Positions 1 through 8,532 of a stretch of DNA of 64,000 bases are shown here, one piece after another; position 1 is the stretch's first letter; each line of letters starts with the position of its first letter. The translations under genes were made by a program, and so were the position numbers. A model generated the notes under the pieces. It ran no database searches, was not told the origin of the DNA, and worked only from the letters and a program-made list of their open reading frames with translations. The stretch is from positions 62,001 through 126,000 of the forward strand of contig JAFPWY010000001.1 in the NCBI GenBank assembly GCA_017412605.1. Reading direction: 5' to 3'. This stretch comes from Fibrobacter sp. (GTDB lineage Bacteria; Fibrobacterota; Fibrobacteria; Fibrobacterales; Fibrobacteraceae).

Positions 1-2357
1 TGGTCGATGGTCATGAGCAAGAAGCGGCGTTCGATGTTGCGGAAGTCCGTATCCGGGATAATCCTCGTGAGCTTGTCGTAACGCACCTTGCAGAGGTTGA
101 TCACGTCTTCGAGCACCTGTTCCGGAGTCTTCTTCGTCGCATCTTCAAAGCTCAGGTTGTATTCCATACCGAGCGTGCGCTGCAAGTCGGTATGCAGGCC
201 TTCGAGATTCCAGCTCTCGGGGTAGGTCTTGGCCGGAACATAGGCAGACACCTTGATATCGCAGGCGTCTTCGATGCGGTTCATGATTTCTTCGCGGATG
301 TCTTCGCCGTTCAGGATGCGGCGACGGAGGCCGTAAATCACCTTGCGCTGCTCGTTCATCACGTTATCGTAGTCGAGCAAGTGCTTACGGATATCGAAGC
401 TCTGGCCTTCCACGCGGCGCTGTGCACCACGGATGGAGCGGGAAACGATCGGGTGCGTAATCACTTCGTCTTCGCCCACGCCAAAGCGGCTCATCAAGTT
501 CTTCACGTTGCTGCCGCCGAAGATGCGCATCAGGTTATCGTCGAGGCTGAGGAAGTACTGGCTGGAACCCGGGTCGCCCTGACGGCCGGAACGGCCGCGC
601 AGCTGGTTGTCGATACGGCGGGATTCGTGGCGTTCCGTGCCGAGCACGTGCAAGCCGCCCAGCGCCGTGACTCCGGGGCCAAGAGCGATGTCGGTACCAC
701 GACCGGCCATGTTGGTCGCAATCGTCACCTTGCCTTCGTGACCCGCGTACTGGATGATTTCAGCTTCGCGGCTGTGATTCTTCGCGTTCAAGACTTCGTG
801 CGGGATGCCTTCCTTTTCCAAGAGGCCGTGCAGGTGCTCGGACTTTTCGATGGAAGCCGTACCCACGAGGAGCGGCTGGCCCTTGGCGTGGCGGTCCTTG
901 ATGTCGGCCACGATGGCGCGCCACTTCGCGTCTTCGCTCTTGTACACCATGTCCTGCATGTCCTTGCGGATGCAGGGCTTGTTGGTCGGGATGACCCAGG
1001 TGTTCATGTTGTAAATCTTGATGAATTCCGTCGCTTCGGTTTCGGCCGTACCGGTCATACCCGAAAGCTTCTTGTACATGCGGAAGTAGTTCTGGAACGT
1101 GATGGTCGCAAGCGTCTGGTTCTCGCGGCGGATAGGCACGTTCTCCTTGGCTTCGATGGCCTGGTGCATACCGTTAGAGTAGCGGCGGCCTTCCATGAGA
1201 CGGCCCGTGTTCTCGTCGACGATGACGATTTCGCCGTCGCGCACGATGTAGTCCACGTCCTTCTCGTACAGGTACCAGGCACGCAGCGAGTTGTCAAAGA
1301 AGTGGACCCAGTCGGCATGTTCGCCGTACAGGTTCGTAATGCCCATCATCTCCTGGATGTGGTTCACACCCTTCTCGGTCAACTGGATGTTCTTGTCCTT
1401 CTCGTCCACGGAGAAGTCCTTGTTCTTCACGAGCTTCTTCGATATCTCGTTCGCCTTCGCATACTTCTCGGTCGCGTCTTCGGCCGGGCCGCTGATGATA
1501 AGCGGAGTACGCGCTTCGTCGATAAGGATGGAGTCCACTTCGTCGACAATGCAGAAGTTGAGTTCGCGCTGCACCAGCTGGCTCGGTTCCACGGCCATGT
1601 TGTCGCGCAAGTAGTCGAAGCCGAACTCGTTGTTGGTACCGTAGGTCACGTCGCTGTTGTAGCTTTCGCGGCGCTGTTCGGAATCAAGACCGTTCACGAT
1701 GAGGCCCACCGTGAGTCCGAGGAACTTATACACGAGGCCCATCTGCTTCGCGTCACGGCCGGCGAGGTAGTCGTTCACCGTCACCACGTGTACACCGTGG
1801 CCTCCGAGGCCGTTCAAATAAACCGGGAGAGCAGCGGCAAGCGTCTTACCTTCACCGGTGGCCATTTCGGCGATGGCACCTTCGTGGAGCACGAGGCCAC
1901 CGATCATCTGCACGTCGAACGGCATCATGCGGAACGGCTTCACCGAATCCGGATAGAGTTCGCGGACCTTCGCATACACGGCGGCCGGCATGTAGACTTC
2001 CCATTCGTTCTTGCCAGCGGCAAGTTCAGCCTTGGCGGCATCGGTGTACTGCTGCAAGTCACCGAGCTTGCTGAAATCAAAATTGTTTTCGGGCTTAAAG
2101 ATGTTGAAAATACCCAGACGGCGGTCGCAAGCTTCTTGGCAAACTGCGAAGGCTTCGACCTTGATGTCTTCGAGCGTGGCCCCGTTCTTGAGCTTTTCGC
2201 GGAACTCGGCGCTCTTTGCGGCGAGGGCGGCGTCATCCAAAGACTCCAGGGACTTGCGGACCTCGTGGATCTTGGCGATGACCGGGCGAAGTTTCTTCAC
2301 CTTGCGTTCATGTGGGGTACCAAATGCCTTGTGGAGGATGGTATCGATAAGACTCAT
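1..2357 (-). CDS. secA: SecA preprotein translocase ATPase (3' end outside window)
   Basis: ATPase motor that drives unfolded preproteins through SecYEG at the inner membrane. The first 785 residues are visible, from MSLIDTILHKAFGTPHERK; the C-terminus, including any zinc-binding tail, lies left of the window. Motor landmarks in order are ATGEGKT (Walker A), HVVTVNDYLA, YGTNNEFGFDYLRDNM, the DEVDSILIDEARTPL region, and in the second nucleotide-binding fold TNMAGRGTDI and LRGRAGRQGDPGS. These are diagnostic of SecA. The ATG at 2355-2357 follows an AAGGAT ribosome site. A 726-codon frame open on the opposite strand is a by-product of strong G/C third-position bias. The next gene on this strand, the FISUMP lipoprotein, ends 160 bp upstream, so secA probably has its own promoter. 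Confidence 0.97.
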   Translation of the reverse strand, partial: MSLIDTILHKAFGTPHERKVKKLRPVIAKIHEVRKSLESLDDAALAAKSAEFREKLKNGATLEDIKVEAFAVCQEACDRRLGIFNIFKPENNFDFSKLGDLQQYTDAAKAELAAGKNEWEVYMPAAVYAKVRELYPDSVKPFRMMPFDVQMIGGLVLHEGAIAEMATGEGKTLAAALPVYLNGLGGHGVHVVTVNDYLAGRDAKQMGLVYKFLGLTVGLIVNGLDSEQRRESYNSDVTYGTNNEFGFDYLRDNMAVEPSQLVQRELNFCIVDEVDSILIDEARTPLIISGPAEDATEKYAKANEISKKLVKNKDFSVDEKDKNIQLTEKGVNHIQEMMGITNLYGEHADWVHFFDNSLRAWYLYEKDVDYIVRDGEIVIVDENTGRLMEGRRYSNGMHQAIEAKENVPIRRENQTLATITFQNYFRMYKKLSGMTGTAETEATEFIKIYNMNTWVIPTNKPCIRKDMQDMVYKSEDAKWRAIVADIKDRHAKGQPLLVGTASIEKSEHLHGLLEKEGIPHEVLNAKNHSREAEIIQYAGHEGKVTIATNMAGRGTDIALGPGVTALGGLHVLGTERHESRRIDNQLRGRSGRQGDPGSSQYFLSLDDNLMRIFGGSNVKNLMSRFGVGEDEVITHPIVSRSIRGAQRRVEGQSFDIRKHLLDYDNVMNEQRKVIYGLRRRILNGEDIREEIMNRIEDACDIKVSAYVPAKTYPESWNLEGLHTDLQRTLGMEYNLSFEDATKKTPEQVLEDVINLCKVRYDKLTRIIPDTDFRNIERRFLLMTID

Positions 2358-2519
2358 AGTAATCCTTTATAATAGCCGAGGGAAAACCCGCGGACTTGGC
2401 GTAGCAAAATTACGGGCTAAATTTAGCAAAAACTATGCCACCCCATAGGACGTTTTACTATGAAACAAGGGAATAATTAGGGATTATTTGAAACAAATGG
2501 ATTTGGGCGTAGGAGGACC

Positions 2520-3707
2520 CTATTTTTTTATGCAACGAACGGAAATTGCATATTGTGGTCCATGGTACTTAAGATCCCTAAGTGTATCTTCGTCATCATA
2601 AATCGTTTTTGTTTTTATTTCATCAGAATACAATGAATTATCAACAGGATATACGAGCATTGAAGTTCTTTTGTAGGTATCAGTAACATCGTTAAATCCA
2701 TTAAATATAGTATAATAGCCAGCTAAAGTAGCTGAGAATCCAGATTCATTCGAATGTTCCATATTTTCGCCCCACATAGAATTATCATCCAATTTCATTT
2801 TTTTTCCTGCAACAGAAGCCCCCCCTAAATATTCAATCAATACATTCCAATGAGTCAGTGTTGGAACTATCCACCCATCCGGACATATAACTCGTCCATC
2901 GCCAATAGGATCAATAAGAACTTCTCTTGTATACAATCTTCCATGGATAGAGCAATCACCTTCATTAAAGGTTCCCGTTGTACCGCCTCCGCAAACAGTA
3001 TTCCCCCCATATTTCGTCCCCACCGTATCATCCGGCAGATAATCAATATTTTGAGCCATCCATACTTGAGTGCCGATGGTTACAGTTTTGTATATGTGGT
3101 TATCTCGTAAATCCGTCAATGTATTGTTTTTCGCGTCATATATGCTCATTAGTGCAGACGAACTTGAAACACTTGAAGAACTCATCTCCGAAGACGATGA
3201 TTCGACTGGATTCAGGCTAGAAGAACTTTCTTCTGACGAAGATGTATTTTCTATCGGCCCAGGGTTCTCGGAACTGCTACTTGAATTTTGAGTAACAATG
3301 CCAGAAGAACTGCTCTCCGACGAAGACGACCCTTCGGCAGGCTCAGGGTTCTTAACGCTGCTACTCGACGATCCATTGTCTTTACGAGGATTCGAGGACG
3401 AGGAAGAAATCTTTTTACTGCTACTAGTCTCCACTTTGCCCGAACTTGAGGATTTTTCGTCCTTGGCGCTGCTAGATGATTTCTTGTCATTGCGAGGAGC
3501 CGAAGACGAAGAAGCAATCTTTTTATTGCTAGACGAAGACGCATCGGCCTTTTCGCTGCTGGAGATTGCTTCGTCCTTTTCACTCGACGAAGATACTTCG
3601 GTCTCGATTCCGGTTTCCTCGTTTTTCGAGGGGCCACTGGAGCTGTCATCGCCACAAGACGCCAACAGGCAAATCGCACTCAATGGAATCAACAACCGTT
3701 TCAACAT
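2520..3707 (-). CDS. FISUMP-domain lipoprotein with Ser-rich linker
   Basis: Predicted outer-membrane or surface lipoprotein. The start MLKRLLIPLSAICLLASC gives a type II signal peptide with lipobox LASC. GGGAGAA lies 6 nt before this ATG, so I prefer it over the GTG at 3722 and the ATG at 3713. Residues ~20-185 are a low-complexity Ser/Glu/Lys linker built from repeated SSSS blocks, a hallmark of Fibrobacter surface proteins. The rest is the FISUMP domain (TIGR02145 type): DNHIYKTVTIGTQVWMAQNI, then GRLYTREV, CPDGWIVPT and a C-terminal SVRCIKK. The function of FISUMP proteins is unknown; attachment to fibre or cell-surface structure is inference. GC content is clearly lower in the domain than in neighbouring secA. 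Confidence 0.88.
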   Translation of the reverse strand: MLKRLLIPLSAICLLASCGDDSSSGPSKNEETGIETEVSSSSEKDEAISSSEKADASSSSNKKIASSSSAPRNDKKSSSSAKDEKSSSSGKVETSSSKKISSSSSNPRKDNGSSSSSVKNPEPAEGSSSSESSSSGIVTQNSSSSSENPGPIENTSSSEESSSSLNPVESSSSEMSSSSVSSSSALMSIYDAKNNTLTDLRDNHIYKTVTIGTQVWMAQNIDYLPDDTVGTKYGGNTVCGGGTTGTFNEGDCSIHGRLYTREVLIDPIGDGRVICPDGWIVPTLTHWNVLIEYLGGASVAGKKMKLDDNSMWGENMEHSNESGFSATLAGYYTIFNGFNDVTDTYKRTSMLVYPVDNSLYSDEIKTKTIYDDEDTLRDLKYHGPQYAISVRCIKK

Positions 3708-3753
3708 GAACATTTCTCCCACTTCTTCACGTCCTCATCTGTCCAATATATAC

Positions 3754-3779
3754 AAAAAATCCCGCGGAAACCCACGGGA
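3754..3779 (-). terminator. Rho-independent terminator after the patatin gene
   Basis: Read on the minus strand, a TCCCGTGG...CCGCGGGA hairpin with one mismatch is followed directly by a run of six T. It begins about 30 bp after the patatin stop codon and would end that transcript before the FISUMP gene. Confidence 0.75.
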
Positions 3780-3809
3780 CTAAGAGAGAGATAATTTTTC
3801 AGAATGCGA

Positions 3810-4712
3810 CTACATTGTCGATTTCACGAACTTGAGAACTTTCTGCTTGACGGAGTCGTAGTACTTGTCCCAAATATTGGAAACTTCCTTCGTCTTCTTC
3901 AAGTTGTCCATTTCGTAGGCGCTTTCGACTTCCGGTGCGCAGCGGAAGATATTTTCCTTGCCGATATTGGCGCAAGCCTCGAAATAGTTGGAATTTCCGG
4001 TACGGGCAACCCACTCGTCCATGATGTAGGTGAGCCAGCCGAGGGCATTCTTCTTTTTCGGTGCGCTATTCGGGTGAATCATGCCCGTATTGAAGGCGAG
4101 AATCTTGAACCCTTCATCCACAATAGCCTTGCAATCCTTCTTATCCGGCTTGCACGGATTCTTGATACCCGATTCCAAAGTCATAATGGGATCGTTTGCC
4201 CACATGCCACCATCGCAGAAAATCTTGCCATCGAGATTCAGCGTATCGAAATAGGTCGGAGCGGAGCAGCTGGAGAGGATGGCGTAGGCGCGGTCCATCC
4301 AGTTGTCTTCACGGTTCCACACCTTCTCAACGCTTGCACCGTTCATGTATGTGGTGGGGATGAAAATGGGCTTCTCGAAATCGTTCATCTTGCCCGGAAA
4401 ATACTTATACAGCAGTTTTTTCAGGTTGGCACTGTCGTAACGGTAGTAGTTCGATGCGAGTTCAGGAACCAACGTGCCCTTTCTTTTCGTGAAAATGGCC
4501 GCCAAGTTGTCATTATACATATTGTACAGTTCATCAGCCGACAATCCAGCACACAGACCAGAAGCAATGATGGAACCTGTAGACGTACCGGCGAAAGCTG
4601 CACTGACATCGCCAAGTTTTTCTACGCCAAGATCCTTTTCGAGTCTACGCATGAACTGGAGAGGGCCGATACCCAAGGCACCGCCACCCGAGACAGAGAT
4701 AACTAGTTTCAT
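3810..4712 (-). CDS. Patatin-like phospholipase
   Basis: Predicted cytoplasmic serine acyl hydrolase of the patatin family, 300 aa. The oxyanion-hole motif GGGALGIGPL is at residues 9-18, the nucleophile elbow GTSTG (Ser-45 region) at about 43-47, and the Asp of the catalytic dyad sits in CDGGMWANDP near residue 167. All parts needed for activity are present. There is no signal peptide. Members hydrolyse phospholipids or other acyl esters, and some are defence effectors in CBASS systems; no cyclase gene is nearby, so a housekeeping lipase role is the default reading. The gene is monocistronic, with a terminator downstream and a 510-bp non-coding region upstream. Confidence 0.9.
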   Translation of the reverse strand: MKLVISVSGGGALGIGPLQFMRRLEKDLGVEKLGDVSAAFAGTSTGSIIASGLCAGLSADELYNMYNDNLAAIFTKRKGTLVPELASNYYRYDSANLKKLLYKYFPGKMNDFEKPIFIPTTYMNGASVEKVWNREDNWMDRAYAILSSCSAPTYFDTLNLDGKIFCDGGMWANDPIMTLESGIKNPCKPDKKDCKAIVDEGFKILAFNTGMIHPNSAPKKKNALGWLTYIMDEWVARTGNSNYFEACANIGKENIFRCAPEVESAYEMDNLKKTKEVSNIWDKYYDSVKQKVLKFVKSTM

Positions 4713-5226
4713 TTTTACCTTCCTTTATATGGATTCTTCGCTACAAAATAAACTAATTTTTTCAACGGATGTTATATTTTTTGTAAATTTTTATTACATT
4801 TTCAAACCACGAAAATCCCATTTTTTCGCATAATTTTTCAGGTCATGTGTTGATAAGTTGTTGATTAGCAAACTCCATGCAACAGCGCTCAATTTTCAAA
4901 CTTCACATAATATCCACAAACCGGCACTTCTCTGTTCAACGCCCAGCAGGGAGAAAACCTGTCCGGATTTCGCTTTTTCCTAGTGAAATTAAAGGCTTTT
5001 TTGGCGTTTTTTCCTAAAAGTTTCACGTGAAACATTGAAACTTTGTCTTAATTCGACTTAGCGGTTGTTAATAAAAAACCTGGTTTTATCCAAAATCTAT
5101 CCACTAATGAACATGGCTCCATATACTGGAGCCATGATATGGTTTATAGAATGTTTACAAATCTATCCACATAAACGGGATAGGAACTGACCGATTGGAG
5201 CAGGTCAAGCCCGGCCGAACAAGCTC
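4713..5226. other. 514-bp AT-rich intergenic region, candidate replication origin
   Basis: No credible gene. It holds several 9-mers one mismatch from the DnaA box TTATCCACA: TGTTGATAA (4848-4856, inverted), ATATCCACA (4910-4918), TTATCCAAA (5086-5094) and CTATCCACA (5163-5171). A weaker CTATCCACT lies at 5097-5105. There is a parS at 5019-5034 and a perfect hairpin, CATGGCTCCA (5112-5121) with its complement (5127-5136) around a 5-nt loop. The sequence is strongly AT-rich, especially 4740-4840. The combination of DnaA-like boxes, AT-rich tract and parS suits oriC, but dnaA itself is not in the window. The hairpin is not followed by a T-run, so it is unlikely to be a terminator. Confidence 0.45.
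5019..5034. promoter_or_regulatory. parS site 1
   Basis: AGTTTCACGTGAAACA matches the near-universal chromosomal parS consensus TGTTTCACGTGAAACA at 15 of 16 positions. It is intergenic, inside the candidate origin. Confidence 0.9.
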
Positions 5227-5625
5227 TTAGAACTTGATGACGCGGGGTGCTTCCGTGAAACTGTAGAACGTGGCGGTCGCATCCTTGAAGTAGAGCGTCT
5301 CGGTGTTGTCGTCGTCGGGGGAGTACATCGACTTGAGTTCGGGGTAGTGCTCGAGCATGTCGACCTTCGGTTCGCGGCGGTCGTCGCGGACGAGGGTGCC
5401 GGCCAGGCGGAGCCACTTGTTGCCTTCCTTGTTCATGGCGCAGATTTCGACCTTGCCGTTTTTCTGGATCTGCTTGGAGCAGTCCTTGGACTTGCCGGTC
5501 TGGATGTAGAGCTTGCCCTCGAAAATGTTGGCGGTTCCGAAGGGGCGGACGCGCGGCTGGTCACCGTCGACTGTCGCGAGGAAATAGGCCCCGCAATCCT
5601 TGAGAAATTTTACGACTTCTTCCAT
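5227..5625 (-). CDS. Pyridoxamine 5'-phosphate oxidase family protein (FMN split-barrel)
   Basis: Cytoplasmic 132-aa protein with a split-barrel flavin-binding fold. MEEVVKFLKDCGAYFLATVD followed by RVRPFGTANIFEGKLYIQTG and VEICAMNKEGNKWLRLAGTL is the typical order of small NimC-like or COG5015-type members. Such proteins bind FMN or F420 and act as reductases, or are of unknown substrate; the specific reaction cannot be read from sequence. The ATG at 5623-5625 follows a short AAGGAAC ribosome site. The gene stands alone between the candidate origin and a small minus-strand operon. Confidence 0.82.
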   Translation of the reverse strand: MEEVVKFLKDCGAYFLATVDGDQPRVRPFGTANIFEGKLYIQTGKSKDCSKQIQKNGKVEICAMNKEGNKWLRLAGTLVRDDRREPKVDMLEHYPELKSMYSPDDDNTETLYFKDATATFYSFTEAPRVIKF

Positions 5626-5679
5626 AAGATGTTCCTTTTTTTGAAAAACTTCAATACTTGTCCGCTAAAATATAAATTA

Positions 5680-6231
5680 TTATACCCACATACCAATGCC
5701 TACCGGCAAGTTAAACAAGATATGGAAATAAGGACTCTTCATCCGTACCAGATAGCCCACCCTGACATTGAACATGTCGATGATTGTCCCGATACAGAGC
5801 GAAAAGCCGTAATCAAAGCCAGTCTCGTTAATGTAGCCCAGTTCTGGACCTAGGGAAAACTTGAACGAGATGCCCCTTTCGTAGAAATATAGGATATTTG
5901 GCTGCAGCAAGAAGTTGAACCCGTCCGCATAAAAAGCATGCGTCCCAATAGTCCACAACCAAATGTGACTTGGTATAAAACTGGAATCATCACTTTTAAT
6001 GTATATATAATTCCAATCACCAAAAATCCAATCTGCTCCAAAAGCGAAACCTGTGCCGCCTCCCAGGTACATATTCCAAGGAACCAATTCCCGAAAGAAA
6101 GTTTTTCCAGAGTTCTGCTGCACCCTAGCGGAATCCTGCGCTACATTGGGGGCCTGTTCCTCGTTGGCAAATGAGATGCCCGCCATCACGAGTACCATTA
6201 GAAAGGGTAAAAATAAACGATAAAACTTCAT
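5680..6231 (-). CDS. Exported protein of unknown function, paralogue of the gene at 6754
   Basis: 183-aa protein starting MKFYRLFLPFLMVLVMAGIS, a clear Sec signal peptide cut near SFA-NEE. The mature part is rich in aromatic beta-type segments, for example WNMYLGGGTGFAFGADWIFG, LGPELGYINETGFDYG and a final aromatic-rich strand, which suggests a small beta-barrel or lipocalin-like periplasmic/outer-membrane protein. It aligns end to end with the product of 6754-7317 (shared GGG..F..G.DW.FGD, PEIGY/PELGY and GYLV), so the two arose by duplication. The start is 5 nt after the macro-domain stop codon, so translation is probably coupled. I do not recognise the family. Confidence 0.7.
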   Translation of the reverse strand: MKFYRLFLPFLMVLVMAGISFANEEQAPNVAQDSARVQQNSGKTFFRELVPWNMYLGGGTGFAFGADWIFGDWNYIYIKSDDSSFIPSHIWLWTIGTHAFYADGFNFLLQPNILYFYERGISFKFSLGPELGYINETGFDYGFSLCIGTIIDMFNVRVGYLVRMKSPYFHILFNLPVGIGMWV

Positions 6232-6236
6232 TTTTT

Positions 6237-6743
6237 TCAAGACGCTTTCGCCGTCACTTCTCGATAAATCCTCGCCATATCCGCAGAGAAACAACAGAAG
6301 ATGACTTTCTTGACTTTTTGCACCGGGAAGTTCCGGACTGTCCTCACGGCAATCTCGGTAGCCTCCTCCCAGGGGTAGCCGTACACGCCGGTCGAGATGG
6401 CGGGGAAGGCGACCGTCTCGCAGCCGTTCTCTTCGGCAAGTGCAAGACAGCTTTTGTAGCAGGATTCCAGGAGAGCCGGTTCGCCGTGCTGACCGTCACG
6501 ATAAACCGGTCCCGGAGTGTGGATAACGAACTTCGCCGGGAGTCTAAAACCCGGAGTAATTTTGGCCTTACCTGTCTCGCAACCGTTCAGGGGGATGCAC
6601 GCCCTCAGCAAATCAGAGCCCGCCGCCCGTTGAATCGCACCGTCGACACCGCCACCACCCAGCAGAGAACAGTTCGCCGCATTCACGATGGCATCCACCG
6701 CAAGCTTCGTGATGTCTCCCTGGACAACTTCTATCTCTATCAT
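6237..6743 (-). CDS. Macro-domain protein, probable O-acetyl-ADP-ribose deacetylase
   Basis: Compact 168-aa cytoplasmic macrodomain. [19 protein letters not shown] and [15 protein letters not shown] form the ADP-ribose pocket, with the catalytic-type Asn/Asp in NAANC and [22 protein letters not shown] is the distal-ribose loop. This is the YmdB/MacroD type, which hydrolyses O-acetyl-ADP-ribose or removes ADP-ribose from proteins. GGAGG sits 4 nt before the ATG. The gene lies between two paralogous exported-protein genes with gaps of only 10 and 5 nt, so all three are probably one transcript. No ADP-ribosyltransferase is visible nearby, so its partner is unknown. Confidence 0.93.
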   Translation of the reverse strand: MIEIEVVQGDITKLAVDAIVNAANCSLLGGGGVDGAIQRAAGSDLLRACIPLNGCETGKAKITPGFRLPAKFVIHTPGPVYRDGQHGEPALLESCYKSCLALAEENGCETVAFPAISTGVYGYPWEEATEIAVRTVRNFPVQKVKKVIFCCFSADMARIYREVTAKAS

Positions 6744-6753
6744 AAAACCTCCA

Positions 6754-7317
6754 TCATGTCCAAATTCTGAGCCCCGAAGGGATATTGAGTATAATATTCA
6801 TATAGGTTCTTTCTGACTTTACCAAATACCCTATTTCAAAATTCAAAATATCAATGAATGTGCCTACACGAGCTGAGCCACCATATTCAAAACCATTCTT
6901 TATCTTGTAACCTATTTCCGGACCTACCGAAACTTTAAATAAACCTAAAAGAGGAATTCCTACATATAAATATTGTATTGTAGGCTGTAAATAAATACCA
7001 TAACTAGAAGTCCAAAGTACCTGAGTTCGAAGAGACCAGACCCATAATTGTTTCGAGGAACCCTTCCGTTCGGAAGACGAATCATCGAGAAAAGAATCAT
7101 AAAGAAAGCTATAATCACCAAACACCCAGTCAACTCCTGCAATAAAAGCATTCCCACCTCCGATAAATGCACTCCAAGGAATCAACGCAAATCCAGATTC
7201 GTACGTGTCATCTCTCATTTTTTCCTCTTCTTCCGACTCATCCGCAAATGAGGCAGATGCCATCAGCAACACAACGAGGTATGGAAGAATACAGCGGTAA
7301 GGTTTCACGTGAAACAT
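6754..7317 (-). CDS. Exported protein of unknown function; parS overlaps its start
   Basis: 187-aa paralogue of the 5680-6231 product. The N-terminus [20 protein letters not shown] is a signal peptide ending near ASFA-DES. The mature part repeats the pattern of its paralogue: [39 protein letters not shown] and a C-terminal hydrophobic strand. The chosen ATG (7315-7317) is fused to a parS palindrome, so MFHVK is simply the translation of parS. A TTG at 7330-7332 with GGTGG upstream is an alternative start, which would leave parS inside the signal peptide. The gene follows the thioesterase gene by about 20 bp. Function unknown. Confidence 0.68.
   Translation of the reverse strand: MFHVKPYRCILPYLVVLLMASASFADESEEEEKMRDDTYESGFALIPWSAFIGGGNAFIAGVDWVFGDYSFLYDSFLDDSSSERKGSSKQLWVWSLRTQVLWTSSYGIYLQPTIQYLYVGIPLLGLFKVSVGPEIGYKIKNGFEYGGSARVGTFIDILNFEIGYLVKSERTYMNIILNIPSGLRIWT
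7301..7316. promoter_or_regulatory. parS site 2, overlapping a start codon
   Basis: GGTTTCACGTGAAACA, 15 of 16 to consensus. It spans the first codons of the minus-strand gene 6754-7317, where ATG TTT CAC GTG AAA encodes MFHVK. Confidence 0.9.
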
Positions 7318-7337
7318 GATAGCGCTCGACAACCCAC

Positions 7338-8129
7338 CTACGGTTTGAATTGTCCAAGACGCAATGCCAGAGGCATCCCCTCGATAGGTTCACGTGAGGC
7401 CCTCTTCTCGAATTCCAAGATTACCTGGCAGACTGGGGAACCATCCCTTTCCAGACTGTAGCCGAAACAGTTATCTTCCAGTCCGTATTCATGACACTTC
7501 AAAACATCCCCGACAAAACATTCCTGCATGAACTTCACCCGGATTCTCCGCACAGCATCTTCGAAACCGGAACTCTCCATATGGCAGGCCACCGCCAAGT
7601 CCAGGTACGTCCTGTTGTTCATGTGGTGGTTAAAGTCGATATCGTTCATGCCCACGCGATGCTCGAGTGTGTTCATCAATTTTTCAGATGCCTGCCATTC
7701 GAACTTCCGGTGTTCACCGGCGGCAAGTTCCTCGATGAGGTCAACCTTACCATCAAGGATCCTGGTATCGGCAGGGCGCTTCCTGTTCTTGTCCAAGACA
7801 ATCCAGCAACAGTTCCCCCTGGCAAAGACCCGGCCACCGTAACTCATGGTGAAGTCGCAATAAATCTTTATCCTGGACTTTTCCGAAATCCAGAGTTCAA
7901 CATCGAAGCTTTCGGACCATGGGGGGAGTTCTCCATCGATCCGCATATCTATTTCGGAAATGATCCAGTACAAACCCTGAGCCCGGATATCGAAAGCGGC
8001 AAGAAACCGGCTACCCAGATAACGGGCGAAACTGTCCTCGTAATATGCCAGGGCAGCCATCGGCAACATCCGATAATCCAGGTCCATATCGCGACCGGCC
8101 ACCATATAGCTATGTGAAAACTTTTGCAT
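7338..8129 (-). CDS. Acyl-ACP thioesterase (FatA/FatB-like double hotdog)
   Basis: 263-aa cytoplasmic protein from MQKFSHSYMVAGRDMDLDYR. Two hotdog halves are visible: DIRAQGLYWIISEIDMRIDG with the W/F-rich first half, and a second half carrying DIDFNHHMNNRTYLD. The Asn/His arrangement corresponds to the catalytic N-x-H motif of plant and bacterial acyl-ACP thioesterases (PF01643). It would release free fatty acids from acyl carrier protein. I take the ATG at 8127-8129, with GGG 8 nt upstream; an earlier ATG at 8154-8156 is possible. It heads a minus-strand group running through the two paralogous exported proteins and the macro-domain gene. Confidence 0.85.
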   Translation of the reverse strand: MQKFSHSYMVAGRDMDLDYRMLPMAALAYYEDSFARYLGSRFLAAFDIRAQGLYWIISEIDMRIDGELPPWSESFDVELWISEKSRIKIYCDFTMSYGGRVFARGNCCWIVLDKNRKRPADTRILDGKVDLIEELAAGEHRKFEWQASEKLMNTLEHRVGMNDIDFNHHMNNRTYLDLAVACHMESSGFEDAVRRIRVKFMQECFVGDVLKCHEYGLEDNCFGYSLERDGSPVCQVILEFEKRASREPIEGMPLALRLGQFKP

Positions 8130-8196
8130 AAAAATACCCTGCCCATAATTTAACATTTTTTAGGGAGACAACAAACAAATTATCTATATTGATGAT

Positions 8197-8517
8197 ATGA
8201 AATATCGTATTCTCATACCTATTATATTACTTGTTTTTGATCTGCCGTTCGCGCAACTCTTGCCCCAGAAGTCGGAAGACCCTTCCACAAAAATTGACCG
8301 TGCCCTGATATTCAAGGTAGACTATAATGATGATGTGGAGGCGCCAGCCGACACTTCCAAGACCATCGATCAGCCGGCACGCAGCACGAAGAAGAGCAAC
8401 CTGGGAAGCAGTCTACTATTTATAAATACGCTATGCGCAACGGGAATGGTCCTTTCAGTTATCCTTGACGGGAGCGGATCCGGCTGCTTCGTGATACCCA
8501 GCAAGAAACTGAAGTAA
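8197..8517 (+). CDS. Small exported hypothetical protein
   Basis: 106 aa. MKYRILIPIILLVFDLPFAQ is a Sec signal peptide. A short acidic mature part (KVDYNDDVEAPADTS) is followed by a second hydrophobic stretch, LLFINTLCATGMVLSVILDG, so the protein is probably membrane attached through its C-terminal half. It is the first plus-strand gene after the switch of coding direction at 8130-8196, and is followed 15 bp later by the VOC gene. I recognise no family. Confidence 0.6.
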   Translation: MKYRILIPIILLVFDLPFAQLLPQKSEDPSTKIDRALIFKVDYNDDVEAPADTSKTIDQPARSTKKSNLGSSLLFINTLCATGMVLSVILDGSGSGCFVIPSKKLK

Positions 8518-8532
8518 TAATGTTAGGCACCC

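Noticed and set aside
192-2372. 726-codon open frame on the plus strand opposite secA
   Set aside because: The minus strand encodes unmistakable SecA; the antisense frame is a codon-bias shadow with no ribosome site or known motifs.
3810-4712. CBASS effector for the patatin protein
   Set aside because: No CD-NTase or other CBASS gene nearby.
5112-5136. Intrinsic terminator at the perfect hairpin
   Set aside because: No T-run follows on either strand.
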